A stretch of 64,000 nt of DNA from the NCBI RefSeq assembly GCF_009910705.1, contig NZ_JAAAXJ010000006.1, forward strand, positions 124,001 to 188,000, written 5' to 3'. This DNA is from Microvirga arsenatis (GTDB lineage Bacteria > Pseudomonadota > Alphaproteobacteria > Rhizobiales > Beijerinckiaceae). The notes beneath the pieces are model-generated. The model made no database searches. It was not told where the DNA came from and worked only from the letters and a program-made list of their open reading frames with translations. Numbering within the stretch: the stretch's first letter is position 1; each line of letters opens with the position of its first letter. Below, one piece after another: positions 16,751 to 27,151 of this stretch. Position numbers and translations under genes: made by a program.

Positions 16751-19270
16751 ATGGACCTCACGCGCCGCACCCTTCTCAAAACCCAGGCCGCAGCGGCCGC
16801 GGCTGCGGCTGCGAACGTCGCGCTCCCAGTCAATGCCCAGAACGTCCCTACCGGCGAGGACATCCAGCTCCAGTGGTCGAAGGCTCCCTGCCGCTTCTGC
16901 GGCACGGGCTGCGGCGTCATGGTGGCAGTGAAGGACGGGCGCGTGGTCGCCACCCATGGCGACATGCAGGCCGAGGTCAACCGCGGCCTCAACTGCGTCA
17001 AGGGCTACTTCCTGTCGAAGATCATGTACGGCAAGGATCGCCTGACCCAGCCCCTGCTGCGCATGAAGAACGGGCAGTTCGCCAAGGACGGCGAATTTCA
17101 GCCCGTGTCCTGGGACCGTGCCTTCGACGAGATGGCGAAGCAGTGGAAGCGCGTGCTCAAGGAGAAGGGCCCCGAGGCCATCGGCATGTTCGGCTCGGGC
17201 CAGTGGACCATGTGGGAGGGATATGCCGCATCGAAGCTGATGCGGGCCGGCTTCCGCTCCAACAACCTCGATCCCAATGCCCGCCACTGCATGGCCTCGG
17301 CGGCCGTAACCTTCATCCGCACCTTCGGCATGGACGAGCCGATGGGCTGCTATGACGATTTCGAGCATGCGGATGCCTTCGTGCTCTGGGGTTCGAACAT
17401 GGCCGAGATGCATCCGATCCTGTGGACGCGGGTCACCGACCGCCGCTTGAGCCACCCGCACGTGAAGATCGCGACGCTCTCGACCTATGAGCACCGGACG
17501 ACGGATCTGTCCGACATGTCCGTGATCTTCAAGCCGAATTCGGATCTCGCCATCCTGAACTACATCGCGAACTACATCATCCAGAATGGCGCGGTGAACC
17601 GCGAGTTCGTGCAAAGGCACTGCAACTTCCGCTTGGCCAACACGGATATCGGCTACGGCCTGCGGCCCGACCACGTACTGGAGCAGCGGGCGCAGCATGC
17701 CAACGACGCGCAGGTATCCCATGCAGCGAGCTTCGAGGAATATGCGAAGCTCGTGAGCCAGTACACGGTCGAGAAGGCCTCGGAGCTATCGGGTGTGCCC
17801 AAGGAGCAGCTCGAGGCGTTGGCGCGCATCTATGCCGACCCGAAGACCAAGGTGATGTCGCTTTGGACCATGGGCTTCAACCAGCACGTCCGCGGGGTTT
17901 GGGCCAACCACATGGTCTACAACCTGCACCTGCTCACGGGAAAGATATCCGAGCCCGGCAACTCGCCCTTCTCGCTCACCGGGCAGCCCTCGGCCTGCGG
18001 CACGGCCCGCGAGGTCGGCACGTTCAGCCATCGCCTGCCGGCCGACATGCAGGTGGCGAACCCGGAGCACCGCAAGCATGCGGAGGAAATCTGGAAGCTG
18101 CCTCACGGGCTGCTCCCCGGCAAGGTCGGATATCACGCGGTGCAGCAGGACCGCATGCTGAAGGACGGCAAGCTCAACGCCTACTGGATCATGGTCAACA
18201 ACAACCTCCAGACGGCGCCCAACACCAACAACGAGACCTATCCCGGCTACCGCAACCCTGCCAATTTCGTGGTGGTCTCCGATGCCTATCCGACGGTCAC
18301 CGCGATGGCAGCGGACCTGATCCTGCCGGCGGCCATGTGGGTGGAGAAGGAAGGCGCCTACGGCAATGCGGAGCGGCGCACCCACTTCTGGCACCAGCTC
18401 GTCAACGCTCCTGGCGAAGCGCGCTCCGACCTCTGGCAGCTGATGGAATTCTCCAAGCGCTTCACCACCGACGAGGTCTGGCCGGCCGAGATCCTGAATA
18501 CCCATCCCGACTACAAGGGCAAGAGCCTCTTCGATGTTCTCTTCAGAAACGGCAACGTGGACAAGTTTCCGCTCTCGGAGATCGACCCCGCTTACGAGAA
18601 TCGGGAATCGAAGGAGTACGGCTTTTACGTCCAGAAGGGCCTGTTCGAGGAATTCTCCCGCTTCGGCGCCGGTCACGGGCACGATTACGCGCCCTTCGAC
18701 ACCTACCATCAGGTGCGCGGCCTGCGCTGGCCTGTGGTGAACGGGCAGGAGACGCGCTGGCGCTACCGTGAGGGCCACGACCCTTACGTGGAGAAGGGCA
18801 GCGGGTGGCAGTTCTACGGCAACCCCGACAAGAAGGCCAACATCGTCGGCGCGCCCTATGAGCCGCCGGCGGAGGCCCCAGATGCCGAGTACGATCTCTG
18901 GCTCGTGACAGGGCGCGTTCTCGAGCACTGGCATTCCGGCTCCATGACCCTGCGCGTTCCGGAGCTCTACAAGGCGTTCTCCGGCGCCGTGGTCTTCATG
19001 CACCCGGACGATGCGGCCAAACGCGGTCTCCGGAGGGGGCAGGAGGTGAGGGTGGTCTCGCGGCGCGGCGAGATCCGCAGCCGCATCGAGATCCGCGGAC
19101 GCAACAAGGTGCCGCCGGGCCTGATCTTCGTGCCGTTCTTCGACGCCAGCCAGCTCATCAACAAGGTCACGCTCGACGCGACGGACCCGATCTCGAAGCA
19201 GACCGATTTCAAGAAATGTGCCGTCAAAGTCGTCGCGGCGGCGATGGCCGATGCAGGAGGTCAGCAATGA
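16751..19270 (+). CDS. napA: Periplasmic nitrate reductase catalytic subunit NapA
   Basis: An 839-residue molybdoenzyme that reduces nitrate to nitrite in the periplasm. It carries a twin-arginine signal peptide (LTRRTLLK, then an unbroken run of nine alanines). The [4Fe-4S] site is CRFCGTGC plus the cysteine in LNCVKGYF. Cys180 in ARHCMASA is the molybdenum ligand. Segments such as [21 protein letters not shown] and the C-terminal molybdopterin-binding part are intact, so the enzyme looks functional. The frame is open upstream, but the ATG at 16751 gives the correct Tat signal. It overlaps napB by four bases. Confidence 0.97.
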   Translation: MDLTRRTLLKTQAAAAAAAAANVALPVNAQNVPTGEDIQLQWSKAPCRFCGTGCGVMVAVKDGRVVATHGDMQAEVNRGLNCVKGYFLSKIMYGKDRLTQPLLRMKNGQFAKDGEFQPVSWDRAFDEMAKQWKRVLKEKGPEAIGMFGSGQWTMWEGYAASKLMRAGFRSNNLDPNARHCMASAAVTFIRTFGMDEPMGCYDDFEHADAFVLWGSNMAEMHPILWTRVTDRRLSHPHVKIATLSTYEHRTTDLSDMSVIFKPNSDLAILNYIANYIIQNGAVNREFVQRHCNFRLANTDIGYGLRPDHVLEQRAQHANDAQVSHAASFEEYAKLVSQYTVEKASELSGVPKEQLEALARIYADPKTKVMSLWTMGFNQHVRGVWANHMVYNLHLLTGKISEPGNSPFSLTGQPSACGTAREVGTFSHRLPADMQVANPEHRKHAEEIWKLPHGLLPGKVGYHAVQQDRMLKDGKLNAYWIMVNNNLQTAPNTNNETYPGYRNPANFVVVSDAYPTVTAMAADLILPAAMWVEKEGAYGNAERRTHFWHQLVNAPGEARSDLWQLMEFSKRFTTDEVWPAEILNTHPDYKGKSLFDVLFRNGNVDKFPLSEIDPAYENRESKEYGFYVQKGLFEEFSRFGAGHGHDYAPFDTYHQVRGLRWPVVNGQETRWRYREGHDPYVEKGSGWQFYGNPDKKANIVGAPYEPPAEAPDAEYDLWLVTGRVLEHWHSGSMTLRVPELYKAFSGAVVFMHPDDAAKRGLRRGQEVRVVSRRGEIRSRIEIRGRNKVPPGLIFVPFFDASQLINKVTLDATDPISKQTDFKKCAVKVVAAAMADAGGQQ

Positions 19271-19740
19271 GACGCGGCATCTTCGCATGCTTGGTCGGCA
19301 TCGTGCCGTTCCTGGCAGCAGGGGCGATCTTCGCGCAGGATGCGCCGCGCCTGCGCGGCCCGGAACCGTTCACGAAGGAAACGCCGGCCCCGCCCATGCA
19401 GCGGCAGGTCACGAACGACGTGCGGGTGCGCCGCAACTATCCCGACCAGCCTCCGGTGATCCCGCATTCCATCGAGGGCTATGCCGTCGACCTGAACGCG
19501 AACAAGTGCATGTCCTGCCATGCGCGCAAGTTCACTCAGGAAAGCCAGGCTCCGATGATCAGCATCACGCATTATCAGGACCGCGTCGGCAATACCCTCG
19601 GCGGCCTGGCACCGCGACGTTACGTCTGCGTCGCCTGCCATGTGCCGCAGACCGATGCGAAGCCCCTCGTGGAAAACATCTTCACGGATATGGACGCCTT
19701 GGCCGAGCCTGAGCGACAGCCGCAGCGGGGGAGGCACTGA
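19267..19740 (+). CDS. napB: Periplasmic nitrate reductase dihaem cytochrome NapB
   Basis: A 157-residue cytochrome c with a signal peptide ([18 protein letters not shown]) and two haem sites, CMSCH and CVACH. It contains the NapB segment [20 protein letters not shown]. It passes electrons from NapC to NapA in the periplasm. The start at 19267 overlaps the napA stop (ATGA), and its own stop overlaps the napC start by one base, which shows tight translational coupling. A longer frame exists upstream inside napA but has no signal peptide at its start. Confidence 0.95.
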   Translation: MRRGIFACLVGIVPFLAAGAIFAQDAPRLRGPEPFTKETPAPPMQRQVTNDVRVRRNYPDQPPVIPHSIEGYAVDLNANKCMSCHARKFTQESQAPMISITHYQDRVGNTLGGLAPRRYVCVACHVPQTDAKPLVENIFTDMDALAEPERQPQRGRH

Positions 19741-20357
19741 TGGCGGCCGGAATCGCGCGCGCCTGGGGGTGGTTCCGGGGCAACTCCCTGATCCGGACCG
19801 CCTTGAAGCCTCCTGTCTATCTGAGCCTCGCCTTCCTGACCTTGGGCGGTTTCGTGGCCGGTGTCGCCTTCTGGGGAGCCTTCAACACCGCCCTGGAGGC
19901 AACGAACACCGAGCAGTTCTGCGTCAGCTGCCACGAGATGGAGGCCAATGTCTTCGAGGAGCTGAAGGGCACGATCCACTTCACGAACCGGTCTGGCGTT
20001 CGGGCCACATGCCCCGATTGCCACGTGCCGCACAACTGGACGGACAAGATCGCCCGCAAGATGCAGGCGTCGAAGGAGGTCTGGGGACACATCTTCGGCT
20101 CCATCGACACGCGCGAGAAGTTCCTGTCCATGCGCAAGCACCTGGCCGAGCGCGAGTGGGAGCGCATGAAGGCGAACGACTCGCTCGAATGCCGCAACTG
20201 CCACAGCTCGGAATCGATGGACCTGACGAAGCAGAACCCGCGCGCAGCCTCGGCGCACGAGCGCTTCCTGTTCACGAGCGAGAAAACCTGCATCGATTGC
20301 CACAAGGGCATCGCGCACCGCCTGCCCAACATGTCGGGCGTTCCAGGATGGCAGTAA
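19740..20357 (+). CDS. napC: Membrane-anchored tetrahaem cytochrome NapC
   Basis: A 205-residue quinol dehydrogenase of the NapC/NirT family. One N-terminal membrane helix ([23 protein letters not shown] region) is followed by four CxxCH haem sites: CVSCH, CPDCH, CRNCH and CIDCH. It oxidises quinol and passes electrons to NapB-NapA. Since napGH are absent, NapC is the only quinol route visible here. It overlaps the napB stop by one base and precedes a DUF4142 gene by four bases. Confidence 0.95.
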   Translation: MAAGIARAWGWFRGNSLIRTALKPPVYLSLAFLTLGGFVAGVAFWGAFNTALEATNTEQFCVSCHEMEANVFEELKGTIHFTNRSGVRATCPDCHVPHNWTDKIARKMQASKEVWGHIFGSIDTREKFLSMRKHLAEREWERMKANDSLECRNCHSSESMDLTKQNPRAASAHERFLFTSEKTCIDCHKGIAHRLPNMSGVPGWQ

Positions 20358-20361
20358 GCTC

Positions 20362-20898
20362 ATGAAGGTTTTTAAGCCCCTTCTCACGGCGCTCCTCCTT
20401 GCCGCAGCCGCTCCCGCGGTCTGGGCGCAGGGGCAGGGCAGCGCCAATGCACCCGCGCCGGCTCGGGTCATCGAACCGGAGGAGTTCGTCCGGCTGGCCT
20501 ACAGCTCCGCGACCCTTCAAGGCCAGGCGGCCACGCTGGCGTCCTCCCGGGAGACGCGGCCGGAGGTCAAGAGCTATGCGGCGGCACAGACCGGGTTCCG
20601 TCAGGATCTGCTGAAGCGGATCGAAGCGTTCGCACGGGAACGCAACCTGCCGCTTCCCTCCGTCAAGGAATTCGAGCATCAGGTCATCATCGAGAACATG
20701 GAACCGCTCGACTATCTCGCGCTGAGCCGGCGCTACGCCGAAATCCAGCTTCAGGCCCTCGACCAGGAGATCGGGATCTATCGGGCGGCGAGCCAGAGCC
20801 CGCACCAGGCGATCAAGGCTTTCGCCGATCAGGTTCTGCCCGACCTGGAGCAGCGCCGCGGCGGTGCACAGAAGATGTGGGAGACCGTAAGGCCTTGA
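20362..20898 (+). CDS. DUF4142-domain exported protein
   Basis: A 178-residue protein with a Sec signal peptide (LLTALLLAAAAPAVWA). The mature part is helical and matches DUF4142: EEFVRLAYSSATLQGQAA, then RPEVKSYAAAQT, LDYLALSRRYAEIQ and AIKAFADQVLPDLEQ. Function unknown; the fold is ferritin-like in predictions for this family (established for related DUF4142 proteins, not shown here). It starts four bases after napC and overlaps the next start, so it belongs to the nap transcript. It is not a usual nap gene. Confidence 0.8.
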   Translation: MKVFKPLLTALLLAAAAPAVWAQGQGSANAPAPARVIEPEEFVRLAYSSATLQGQAATLASSRETRPEVKSYAAAQTGFRQDLLKRIEAFARERNLPLPSVKEFEHQVIIENMEPLDYLALSRRYAEIQLQALDQEIGIYRAASQSPHQAIKAFADQVLPDLEQRRGGAQKMWETVRP

Positions 20899-22160
20899 GC
20901 GGTGCCGCCAGCCATCAGGTATGCATCGACACCTGCTCCCACGAGGGCTTGACCTCCATCGAGGAGGCTTGCGCGCGCGCAGCAGCCTATGCCTCGCCCC
21001 TGCAAGGCCATGAGGAGCTTCCCATCGTCGCGGCCGTCGGGCGGACGCTGGCGCTGACTGTGCGGTCCGTTCTTCCGCTCCCGCCCTTCGATCAGTCGGC
21101 CATGGACGGCTATGCGGTTGCCGCAGGCGACGGGCTGGTGTCAGGCATTTCCCTCAAGGTTGCGGGGCGGATGGCTGCCGGCGACGAAGAGAGGCCTCTC
21201 CCGCCCGGAAGCGCCCTCAGGATCCTGACGGGTGCGAAGATCCCGCGCGGCGTCGATGCCGTCGTCATGCAGGAGAACGTGATCCGCGACGGCAACCGGA
21301 TCGTCCTGACGCGCATGGTGCGCCCGGGCGACAACATTCGCCGCCGCGGCGAGGATGTGACTCCGGGCGAGGTCCTGCTGCAGCCGGGAGAGCGCATCGA
21401 TGCGCGCCACGTGGCCCTGCTCGCCGCTCAAGGCCAGACGTTCGTGCCGGTCCGCCGCAAGGTGAGGATCGGGGTCGTTTCCACGGGCAGCGAACTGCGC
21501 GCGCAGGGAGAGAGCCTGCCGGAAGCATCGCTCTTCGATTCGAACCGTCCCATGATCATGGCGCTGGCCTTGCAGGCCGGCGCGGATGTGGTGGATGCCG
21601 GTATCATCCGAGACGATCCGCGCCTGATCGCGCAGACCCTCCGCGATCTCGCGTCCCGCTGCGACCTCATTCTCACCACGGGCGGGGTGTCGGTGGGAGA
21701 CGAGGACCACTCGCTGGCCGCTCTGATCGAGGCGGGAGGCCGGGGCGAAGCCCTCAAGATTGCGCTCAAGCCCGGAAAGCCTGCCGTCGTCGGAACGATC
21801 GGCGCCTCGATCTATCTGGGCCTTCCGGGCAATCCCGTCGCAGCCCTCGTGTCCTGGCTGCTTCTCGGACACGCCGTCATGGCGGCTCTCGAAGGGCGCA
21901 GCCCGAAGCCCAGCTCGGGCATGCACCTGCCGCTGGCTCATGTCTTCGAGCGGCGGCTCGGGCGCACTGAGTTCGCACCGGCGCGCATTCTCAGCACAGG
22001 CAGCGGACTGGCCGTCGAAATCCTCGGGCGCGGCGGATCGGCCCGGCTCAAGCCGCTGGCCATGGCGGATGGACTTGTGCGGATCGAGCCCCTGCACGCT
22101 CCGGTCCGCGAGGGCGACATGGTTCTGTTCCACCCGTTCCGCGACGGCTTCTCGGTCTAG
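20895..22160 (+). CDS. moeA: Molybdopterin molybdenumtransferase MoeA
   Basis: A protein of about 421 residues with all MoeA signatures: PPFDQSAMDGYAV, the GVDAVVMQENV segment, VVSTGSEL, TTGGVSVGDEDH and LGLPGNPVAALVS. It inserts molybdenum into molybdopterin, the cofactor NapA needs, so its place at the end of the nap operon makes sense. I chose a TTG at 20895 that overlaps the DUF4142 stop (TTGA), with GTAAGG just ahead; a GTG at 20877 is in frame and cannot be excluded. The last gene before the convergent nor operon. Confidence 0.88.
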   Translation: MSGAASHQVCIDTCSHEGLTSIEEACARAAAYASPLQGHEELPIVAAVGRTLALTVRSVLPLPPFDQSAMDGYAVAAGDGLVSGISLKVAGRMAAGDEERPLPPGSALRILTGAKIPRGVDAVVMQENVIRDGNRIVLTRMVRPGDNIRRRGEDVTPGEVLLQPGERIDARHVALLAAQGQTFVPVRRKVRIGVVSTGSELRAQGESLPEASLFDSNRPMIMALALQAGADVVDAGIIRDDPRLIAQTLRDLASRCDLILTTGGVSVGDEDHSLAALIEAGGRGEALKIALKPGKPAVVGTIGASIYLGLPGNPVAALVSWLLLGHAVMAALEGRSPKPSSGMHLPLAHVFERRLGRTEFAPARILSTGSGLAVEILGRGGSARLKPLAMADGLVRIEPLHAPVREGDMVLFHPFRDGFSV

Positions 22161-22293
22161 CCCGATCCGCCCACCCCGAAGTCGATCCGCACCGTCTCGC
22201 TCGCCTTGGCTTTCGGTGGGTGCTTCTCGAGCGCAGCGGCCCCGGTTCAGCACGAGCAGTCCACAGGCTCATCCTTAACCTGAGACGTAAAAC

Positions 22294-22326
22294 GACAGCG
22301 GCCCGTGTCGCCTCGGGGCCGCTGTC
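22294..22326 (-). terminator. Terminator of the nor operon
   Basis: Perfect 10-bp arms (22294-22303 and 22317-22326) with a 13-base loop. On the minus strand the stem is followed by GTTTTAC. It lies between the ends of norD and moeA and could also slow transcription from the other side. Confidence 0.65.
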
Positions 22327-22349
22327 TGCAAGGGATGCTCTGCGCGATG

Positions 22350-24263
22350 TCAGCGGACGAGATGGCGATAGATCGCGGGCAGGGCCGTAGGCAGTTTCGC
22401 CACCTGGCTCACGATGGCATAGCCGCCGCGGCCGAAGAGGGTGGGAAAGTAGGATTGTGCCTCCTGATCCACGGTGACGCCGAAGACGGTGATGCCTGCG
22501 CGATGCGCCTCGACGACGGCGCGGCGCGTGTCCTCGATGCCGAAGCGCCCCTCGTAATAGTCGATATCGTTCGGCTTTCCGTCGGTGAGCACGAGCAGGA
22601 GCCGCTGCCGGTTGGGGCGCTCGGCGAGTTTCGCCGTCGCGTGGCGGATGCCTGCGCCGATGCGGGTATAGTAGCCGGGCTTCAGCGCCGAGATGCGGCG
22701 CACGACCGTCTGGCTCAGAGGTTCGTCAAAGTCCTTCACCGTCTCGACACGCACCCAGGAGCGACGGCGCGAGGTGAAGGTCAGGATCGAGTGGGAGTCG
22801 CCGCAGGCCTCCAGGCCGTGCGCGAGCACCATCAGCGCCTCCTTCTCCACATCGAGCACGCGCCTGTTGTCCACCCACGCATCGGTGGAAAGGGAGACGT
22901 CGACGAGGAGCGTCACGGCAAGGTCGTGCGCCTGGCGCCTGCTGGCGAGGTGAACGCGGTCGGAGCCGCATCCGCCGGACAGAAGATCGCTGCGGGCGCG
23001 CACCAGCGCATCGATGTCGAGTTCCTCGCCGTCGGGCTGGGCGCGCAGGATCTCGTGCTTGGGCCTCAGGGCCTCGAACTGGCGACGCACACGGCGGATG
23101 CGGCGGCGCGCCTCGTCGTCGGCTTCCCACGTCTCGCCTTCATCGGAGGCGCGGGCTGCGAGCACGCGGCAATGGCTCGGCAGATAGGCCTTGCGGGTAT
23201 AATCCCACTCCGGATAGGTCAGGTCGGCCGTCAGGCTCGCGGTATCGACAGCCTCGGGCGGCAGGTCGAGGTCGAATTTCAGCTTGGTGGCGGGCTTGCC
23301 CTTATGCTTGGAGAGCGGGATCTCCTCCATCTCGTCCAGGGCCTTCTCGGCGTTCCCATCCTCGTCATCGTCCGAGGGACGGTTGACGTTGACCATCTCC
23401 GCCATGGCGAGAATCTTCTCGAAGCGGTTGAGGATGAACGGGTCGCTGCGCTGGGTCTGGTCCGCTTCGCGCCGCGCCGCGAAGCGCTTGCGCGTATCGG
23501 AGGCCGCCAAATGGCTCGGTCCTGCCGGCTCGTCGCTGTTGCGCCCGGCCCCGATGCCTTCGCGCGCCCAGGTGTCGCCCCAGAGCGGCACGGGCAGGAA
23601 GGGCTGGTAGCCCGCAGGAGCCCGCGCGGGCAGAAGGACATCCATATCCGCCACGTCCCACAGGGCAGGCGGCGACGCAGAGCGCTCGCCGAGAAGCGAG
23701 AGGACGATATGCTCGATCCTGTTCTCCTCCCGCGGCAGCGGGCGCTGTGGACGAACGGCGCGCATGGCGGCGCAGAGTTCGTCGTAGGTGCCGGCTAGTC
23801 CGGGACATTCAGCAAGCACGGTGGCGACCGTCTCCCGGATGCGCCTGAGCAACAGGAGATCGCGGCGCAGCGGGTCGGCTTCCGCGATCGGGCTCGTCGG
23901 CACATAGGCGAAATAGGCGGCAAGCCACAGGTAGAGGGAACGGTTCAGGGCCTGCTGTGGAAACAGCTCGATCCGCGGCGGCAGGAAGAGGGTGGCAGTG
24001 TCCCGGCCCGGCTGCTCCAGCCGCTCCTCGGCGACACCGATCCGATGCAGGAAGTTCAGGCGGTGCGGCGAGACGCGGGCCGCAGTGCCGGCCAGCTGCA
24101 CGCCGGCCTCGCCGCCGAGCCCGCGGAAGAACACCGCGAGCGAGGCGCGCATCTCATCGAGCTCCACGCCATGCTCCGGGTGGCGCGGGTAGGTGACCGC
24201 GCGCCCCACGAGCCGATGCCAGAACTGGCCGACCGTTTCCTCGAGTTCCAGGAAGTCGAGCAT
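22350..24263 (-). CDS. norD: Nitric oxide reductase activation protein NorD
   Basis: A 637-residue protein with a C-terminal von Willebrand A domain holding an intact metal-ion site, DVSLSTD, with later LVLTDGKPNDIDYYEG. The middle region has a run of acidic residues (PSDDDEDGNAEKALDEMEE), typical for NorD. NorD works with the AAA ATPase NorQ to insert the iron of the non-haem site in NorB. It is the last gene of norCBQD, starting 14 bases after norQ, and is followed by a terminator. Confidence 0.93.
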   Translation of the reverse strand: MLDFLELEETVGQFWHRLVGRAVTYPRHPEHGVELDEMRASLAVFFRGLGGEAGVQLAGTAARVSPHRLNFLHRIGVAEERLEQPGRDTATLFLPPRIELFPQQALNRSLYLWLAAYFAYVPTSPIAEADPLRRDLLLLRRIRETVATVLAECPGLAGTYDELCAAMRAVRPQRPLPREENRIEHIVLSLLGERSASPPALWDVADMDVLLPARAPAGYQPFLPVPLWGDTWAREGIGAGRNSDEPAGPSHLAASDTRKRFAARREADQTQRSDPFILNRFEKILAMAEMVNVNRPSDDDEDGNAEKALDEMEEIPLSKHKGKPATKLKFDLDLPPEAVDTASLTADLTYPEWDYTRKAYLPSHCRVLAARASDEGETWEADDEARRRIRRVRRQFEALRPKHEILRAQPDGEELDIDALVRARSDLLSGGCGSDRVHLASRRQAHDLAVTLLVDVSLSTDAWVDNRRVLDVEKEALMVLAHGLEACGDSHSILTFTSRRRSWVRVETVKDFDEPLSQTVVRRISALKPGYYTRIGAGIRHATAKLAERPNRQRLLLVLTDGKPNDIDYYEGRFGIEDTRRAVVEAHRAGITVFGVTVDQEAQSYFPTLFGRGGYAIVSQVAKLPTALPAIYRHLVR

Positions 24264-24277
24264 GGCGTGTCTCCCGA

Positions 24278-25090
24278 TCAGTGAAGGGTCGCGCGGGCGA
24301 CCTCGATCAGAGCCTTCTTGACGTCGAGATCGTCGGTCAGGGGCTCGATCATGGTGGCGGTGACGGCCTCCTCAGGCGAGACGCCGGCGACGATGAGGGA
24401 GGCGCAGTAGACCAGAAGCCGGGTCGAGACGCCTTCCTCGAGATCCTGTCCCTTCAGAGCCCGCAGCCGGCGGGCCAGCTGCAGGAGCGGGCGCACGCGA
24501 TCGGCCGGCAGGCCGCTCTCGGCGGCAACGACGGCGATCTCGTGCTCCATGGGCAGGAAGTCGAACTCGATGGCCACGAAACGCTGGCGTGTGGAAGGCT
24601 TCAGGGACTTCAGCAGGGTCTGGTAACCCGGATTGTAGGAGACGACGAGCATGAAGGAATCGGGCGCCTGCAGTTCCTCGCCGGTGCGGTCCAGGGGCAG
24701 GATGCGTCGGTCGTCGGTGAGCGGGTGCAGGACGACGGTGACGTCCTTGCGGGCTTCCACGATCTCGTCGAGATAGCAGATGCCGCCCTCGCGCACGGCG
24801 CGGGTGAGCGGGCCGTCGGCCCAGACCGTATCGCCGCCCTTGAGAAGGTAGCGGCCCGTCAGATCGGCGGCGGTAAGGTCGTCATGGCAGGAAACCGTGT
24901 GCAGCGGCAGACCGAGCCTAGAGGCCATGTGGGCCACGAAGCGGGTCTTGCCGCATCCGGTCGGGCCTTTGAGGAGCAGGGGCAGGCGCTTGCGCCAGGC
25001 GAGCTCGAACAGATCGCATTCATTGCCGGCAGGAACGTAATAGGGCAGCTCGACGGCCGGTTGCGGAACGGAGTGGAGAAGCGGTTTCAT
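24278..25090 (-). CDS. norQ: Nitric oxide reductase AAA ATPase NorQ (MoxR family)
   Basis: A 270-residue MoxR-type AAA+ ATPase. Walker A is GPTGCGKTRF, Walker B is GGICYLDEIVEA, and the sensor region is MLVVSYNPGYQ. Together with NorD it matures NorB by remodelling it to accept iron. It lies between norB and norD; the gap to norB is 58 bases and contains a hairpin, while norD follows after 14 bases. Confidence 0.93.
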   Translation of the reverse strand: MKPLLHSVPQPAVELPYYVPAGNECDLFELAWRKRLPLLLKGPTGCGKTRFVAHMASRLGLPLHTVSCHDDLTAADLTGRYLLKGGDTVWADGPLTRAVREGGICYLDEIVEARKDVTVVLHPLTDDRRILPLDRTGEELQAPDSFMLVVSYNPGYQTLLKSLKPSTRQRFVAIEFDFLPMEHEIAVVAAESGLPADRVRPLLQLARRLRALKGQDLEEGVSTRLLVYCASLIVAGVSPEEAVTATMIEPLTDDLDVKKALIEVARATLH

Positions 25091-25120
25091 CGGTCAATCC
25101 TCAAAACATGGCGGGGAGCG

Positions 25121-25139
25121 GGGCGGCTGGGAGCCGCCC
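25121..25139 (-). terminator. Intra-operon hairpin between norB and norQ
   Basis: A perfect 7-bp GC stem (25121-25127 with 25133-25139) around a five-base loop in the norB-norQ gap. No T-run. It could protect norCB mRNA or lower norQD expression. Confidence 0.45.
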
Positions 25140-25148
25140 TGCCAGGTC

Positions 25149-26495
25149 TTACTCGGCAGGCTGGAGGCCCTGCGCCAGGCGGGGCGTCTTCTCGCGTCCG
25201 GGGACGAACACCGCGTAGACGAACATCAGCGCGGAGATCAGCACGAACACGCCGGAGCCGAGGCGGATCCAGTAGAACAGGGCGAGATGGTCCTGAACGT
25301 CCATGTAGGACTGGCCGAGCACGCGCTGCAGATGCACCTGGATGACGCCCGCGAAGGTGAGCGCGAAGGTCATCACCGACATGGCCGTGCACATGATCCA
25401 GAAGCTCACGATGCTCAGCATCTGGTTGTAGGGCTGGCGGCCCAGGATCTGCGGCATGGCATAGGCCATGATGGCGAGGTTGAGCATCACGTAGGCACCG
25501 AAGAAGGCGAGATGCCCGTGGGCGGCGGTGACCTGCGTGCCGTGGGTGTAGTAGTTCACCGACGACAGGGTGTGCAGGAAGCCCCAGACGCCTGCGCCGA
25601 AGAACGCCATCACCGAGCAGCCGATGGACCACAGCAGCGCGGCGCGGTTCGGGTGCCTGCGGCCGGCCTTCCAGGTCATCTGGAAGGTGAAGACCACCAT
25701 GGTGAAGAAGGGGGCGACCTCCAGCGTGGAGAACAGCGAGCCGATCCACTGCCAGTAGCCGGGCGCACCGATCCAATAGAAGTGGTGACCCGTGCCGAGG
25801 ATGCCGGAGAACAGCGCCATGCCGACGATGACGTAGAGCCACTTTTCCACCACCTCGCGGTCGATGCCGTTGAGCTTGATCATCAGGAAGGCGAGCACGG
25901 AGGCCATGATCAGCTCCCACACGCCCTCGACCCACAGGTGCACGATGTACCACCAATACATCTTGTCGACCGCAAGGTTGATGGGATTGTAGAAGGCGAA
26001 CAGGAAGAAGATCGCCACGCCCCACAAGCCGAAGAGCAGGATGTTGGTGACGACCGTCTTGCGGCCCTTGAGCACCGTCATGGTGATGTTGAACAGGAAC
26101 ATCAGGCAGACGACGACGATGCCGACCTTGATGATGAAGGGCTGCTCAAGGAACTCGCGGCCTTCGTGGATCTTGAAAATGTAGCCCACCACCGCGATGC
26201 CCGCGGCGGCGAAGAACATCCAGAACTGGATCTTGGCGAGGAGCGGGCTGAAGAGCTCGTTCTCGGTTTCCTCCGGAACCAGGTAATAGGTTGCTCCCAT
26301 GAACCCGATCAGCAGCCACACGATCAGGGCGTTGGTATGGATCATGCGGACGACGTTGAAGGGCAGAAGCTCCGAGAGCGTGTTGGGCAGAACGTAGATC
26401 GTGCCGGCGACGACGCCGAACAGGACCTGGGCGATGAACAGGGCCAGGGCTCCGTAGAAGTAGAGCAGGGCCACCTTTTGCGTCTGGTATTTCAT
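25149..26495 (-). CDS. norB: Nitric oxide reductase large subunit NorB (cytochrome c-dependent)
   Basis: A 448-residue member of the haem-copper oxidase superfamily with about 12 helices, the normal length for the short cNOR form without a quinol-oxidising N-terminus. Metal ligands are visible in VRMIHTNALIVWLL (low-spin haem), HLWVEGVWELI (histidine plus the family glutamate), GTGHHFYWIG (paired histidines of the iron site) and TAAHGHLAFFG (haem ligands). It reduces two NO to N2O in the membrane. Cotranscribed with norC, 15 bases upstream. Confidence 0.97.
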   Translation of the reverse strand: MKYQTQKVALLYFYGALALFIAQVLFGVVAGTIYVLPNTLSELLPFNVVRMIHTNALIVWLLIGFMGATYYLVPEETENELFSPLLAKIQFWMFFAAAGIAVVGYIFKIHEGREFLEQPFIIKVGIVVVCLMFLFNITMTVLKGRKTVVTNILLFGLWGVAIFFLFAFYNPINLAVDKMYWWYIVHLWVEGVWELIMASVLAFLMIKLNGIDREVVEKWLYVIVGMALFSGILGTGHHFYWIGAPGYWQWIGSLFSTLEVAPFFTMVVFTFQMTWKAGRRHPNRAALLWSIGCSVMAFFGAGVWGFLHTLSSVNYYTHGTQVTAAHGHLAFFGAYVMLNLAIMAYAMPQILGRQPYNQMLSIVSFWIMCTAMSVMTFALTFAGVIQVHLQRVLGQSYMDVQDHLALFYWIRLGSGVFVLISALMFVYAVFVPGREKTPRLAQGLQPAE

Positions 26496-26510
26496 GATGA
26501 CGGTCCCTTC

Positions 26511-26963
26511 TCAGCCGGCCTTGTTGGGCGGCCAGTTTTGGGTCTTGATGCGGCTGGTCCATTCCAGGAAGTCGGCGAGATCGTTGAGTTCCTGGTCGGA
26601 GAGGTTGAACTGCGGCATCTGCCGCCGGCCCTCGATGCCGGTCGGCTGTGCGGCCATCCAGGCCTTGAGCGTCTCGCGGGCTGCGGCCGGGTCTTCCCTG
26701 CCGCCGTAGCGATCCCACACGTTGCCGAGTTCGGGCGCAAAATAGGCGCCTTCGCCCAAAATCGAGTGGCAGTTGATGCAGGAGTTCTTCTCCCACACGT
26801 GCTTGCCGCGGGCGACGGCGTTCGACAGCGTCGACACGTCGGTGGAGGTGGTGTTCATGTAGTAGTGGCTATGGGCCGTGAGGCCGACGAAGATGGCGAA
26901 GAAGAAGAACGAGCCTCCATAGAACACGTTTCTCGCCGCCGATTTGGTGAGGACTTCAGCCAT
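26511..26963 (-). CDS. norC: Nitric oxide reductase cytochrome c subunit NorC
   Basis: A 150-residue membrane-anchored cytochrome c. One N-terminal helix at about residues 13-30 (FYGGSFFFFAIFVGLTA), then the haem site C62-I-N-C65-H66, with methionine in GRRQMPQFNLSD as the second axial ligand. It takes electrons from pseudoazurin or cytochrome c and passes them to NorB. The frame continues open upstream to 27254, but the ATG at 26963 gives the NorC N-terminus and has AAAGGA ahead. First gene of norCBQD. Confidence 0.95.
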   Translation of the reverse strand: MAEVLTKSAARNVFYGGSFFFFAIFVGLTAHSHYYMNTTSTDVSTLSNAVARGKHVWEKNSCINCHSILGEGAYFAPELGNVWDRYGGREDPAAARETLKAWMAAQPTGIEGRRQMPQFNLSDQELNDLADFLEWTSRIKTQNWPPNKAG

Positions 26964-27151
26964 CACGCGATCCTTTCTGATGAGACAGGCAGGCAGGTGC
27001 GCGGCCAGGGCCGCGGCATCGCGGGAGGACGGGGAGGGCTGCGGGGGCGGGATGTGCCCTGGGGAGTGCCGAACATGGTGATGCCTCGCATGAGCGTCGC
27101 GGGCCGCGCGGAGCGGATGGCGGCAACCTACAGGAGCGGGAGGAACGCTCT

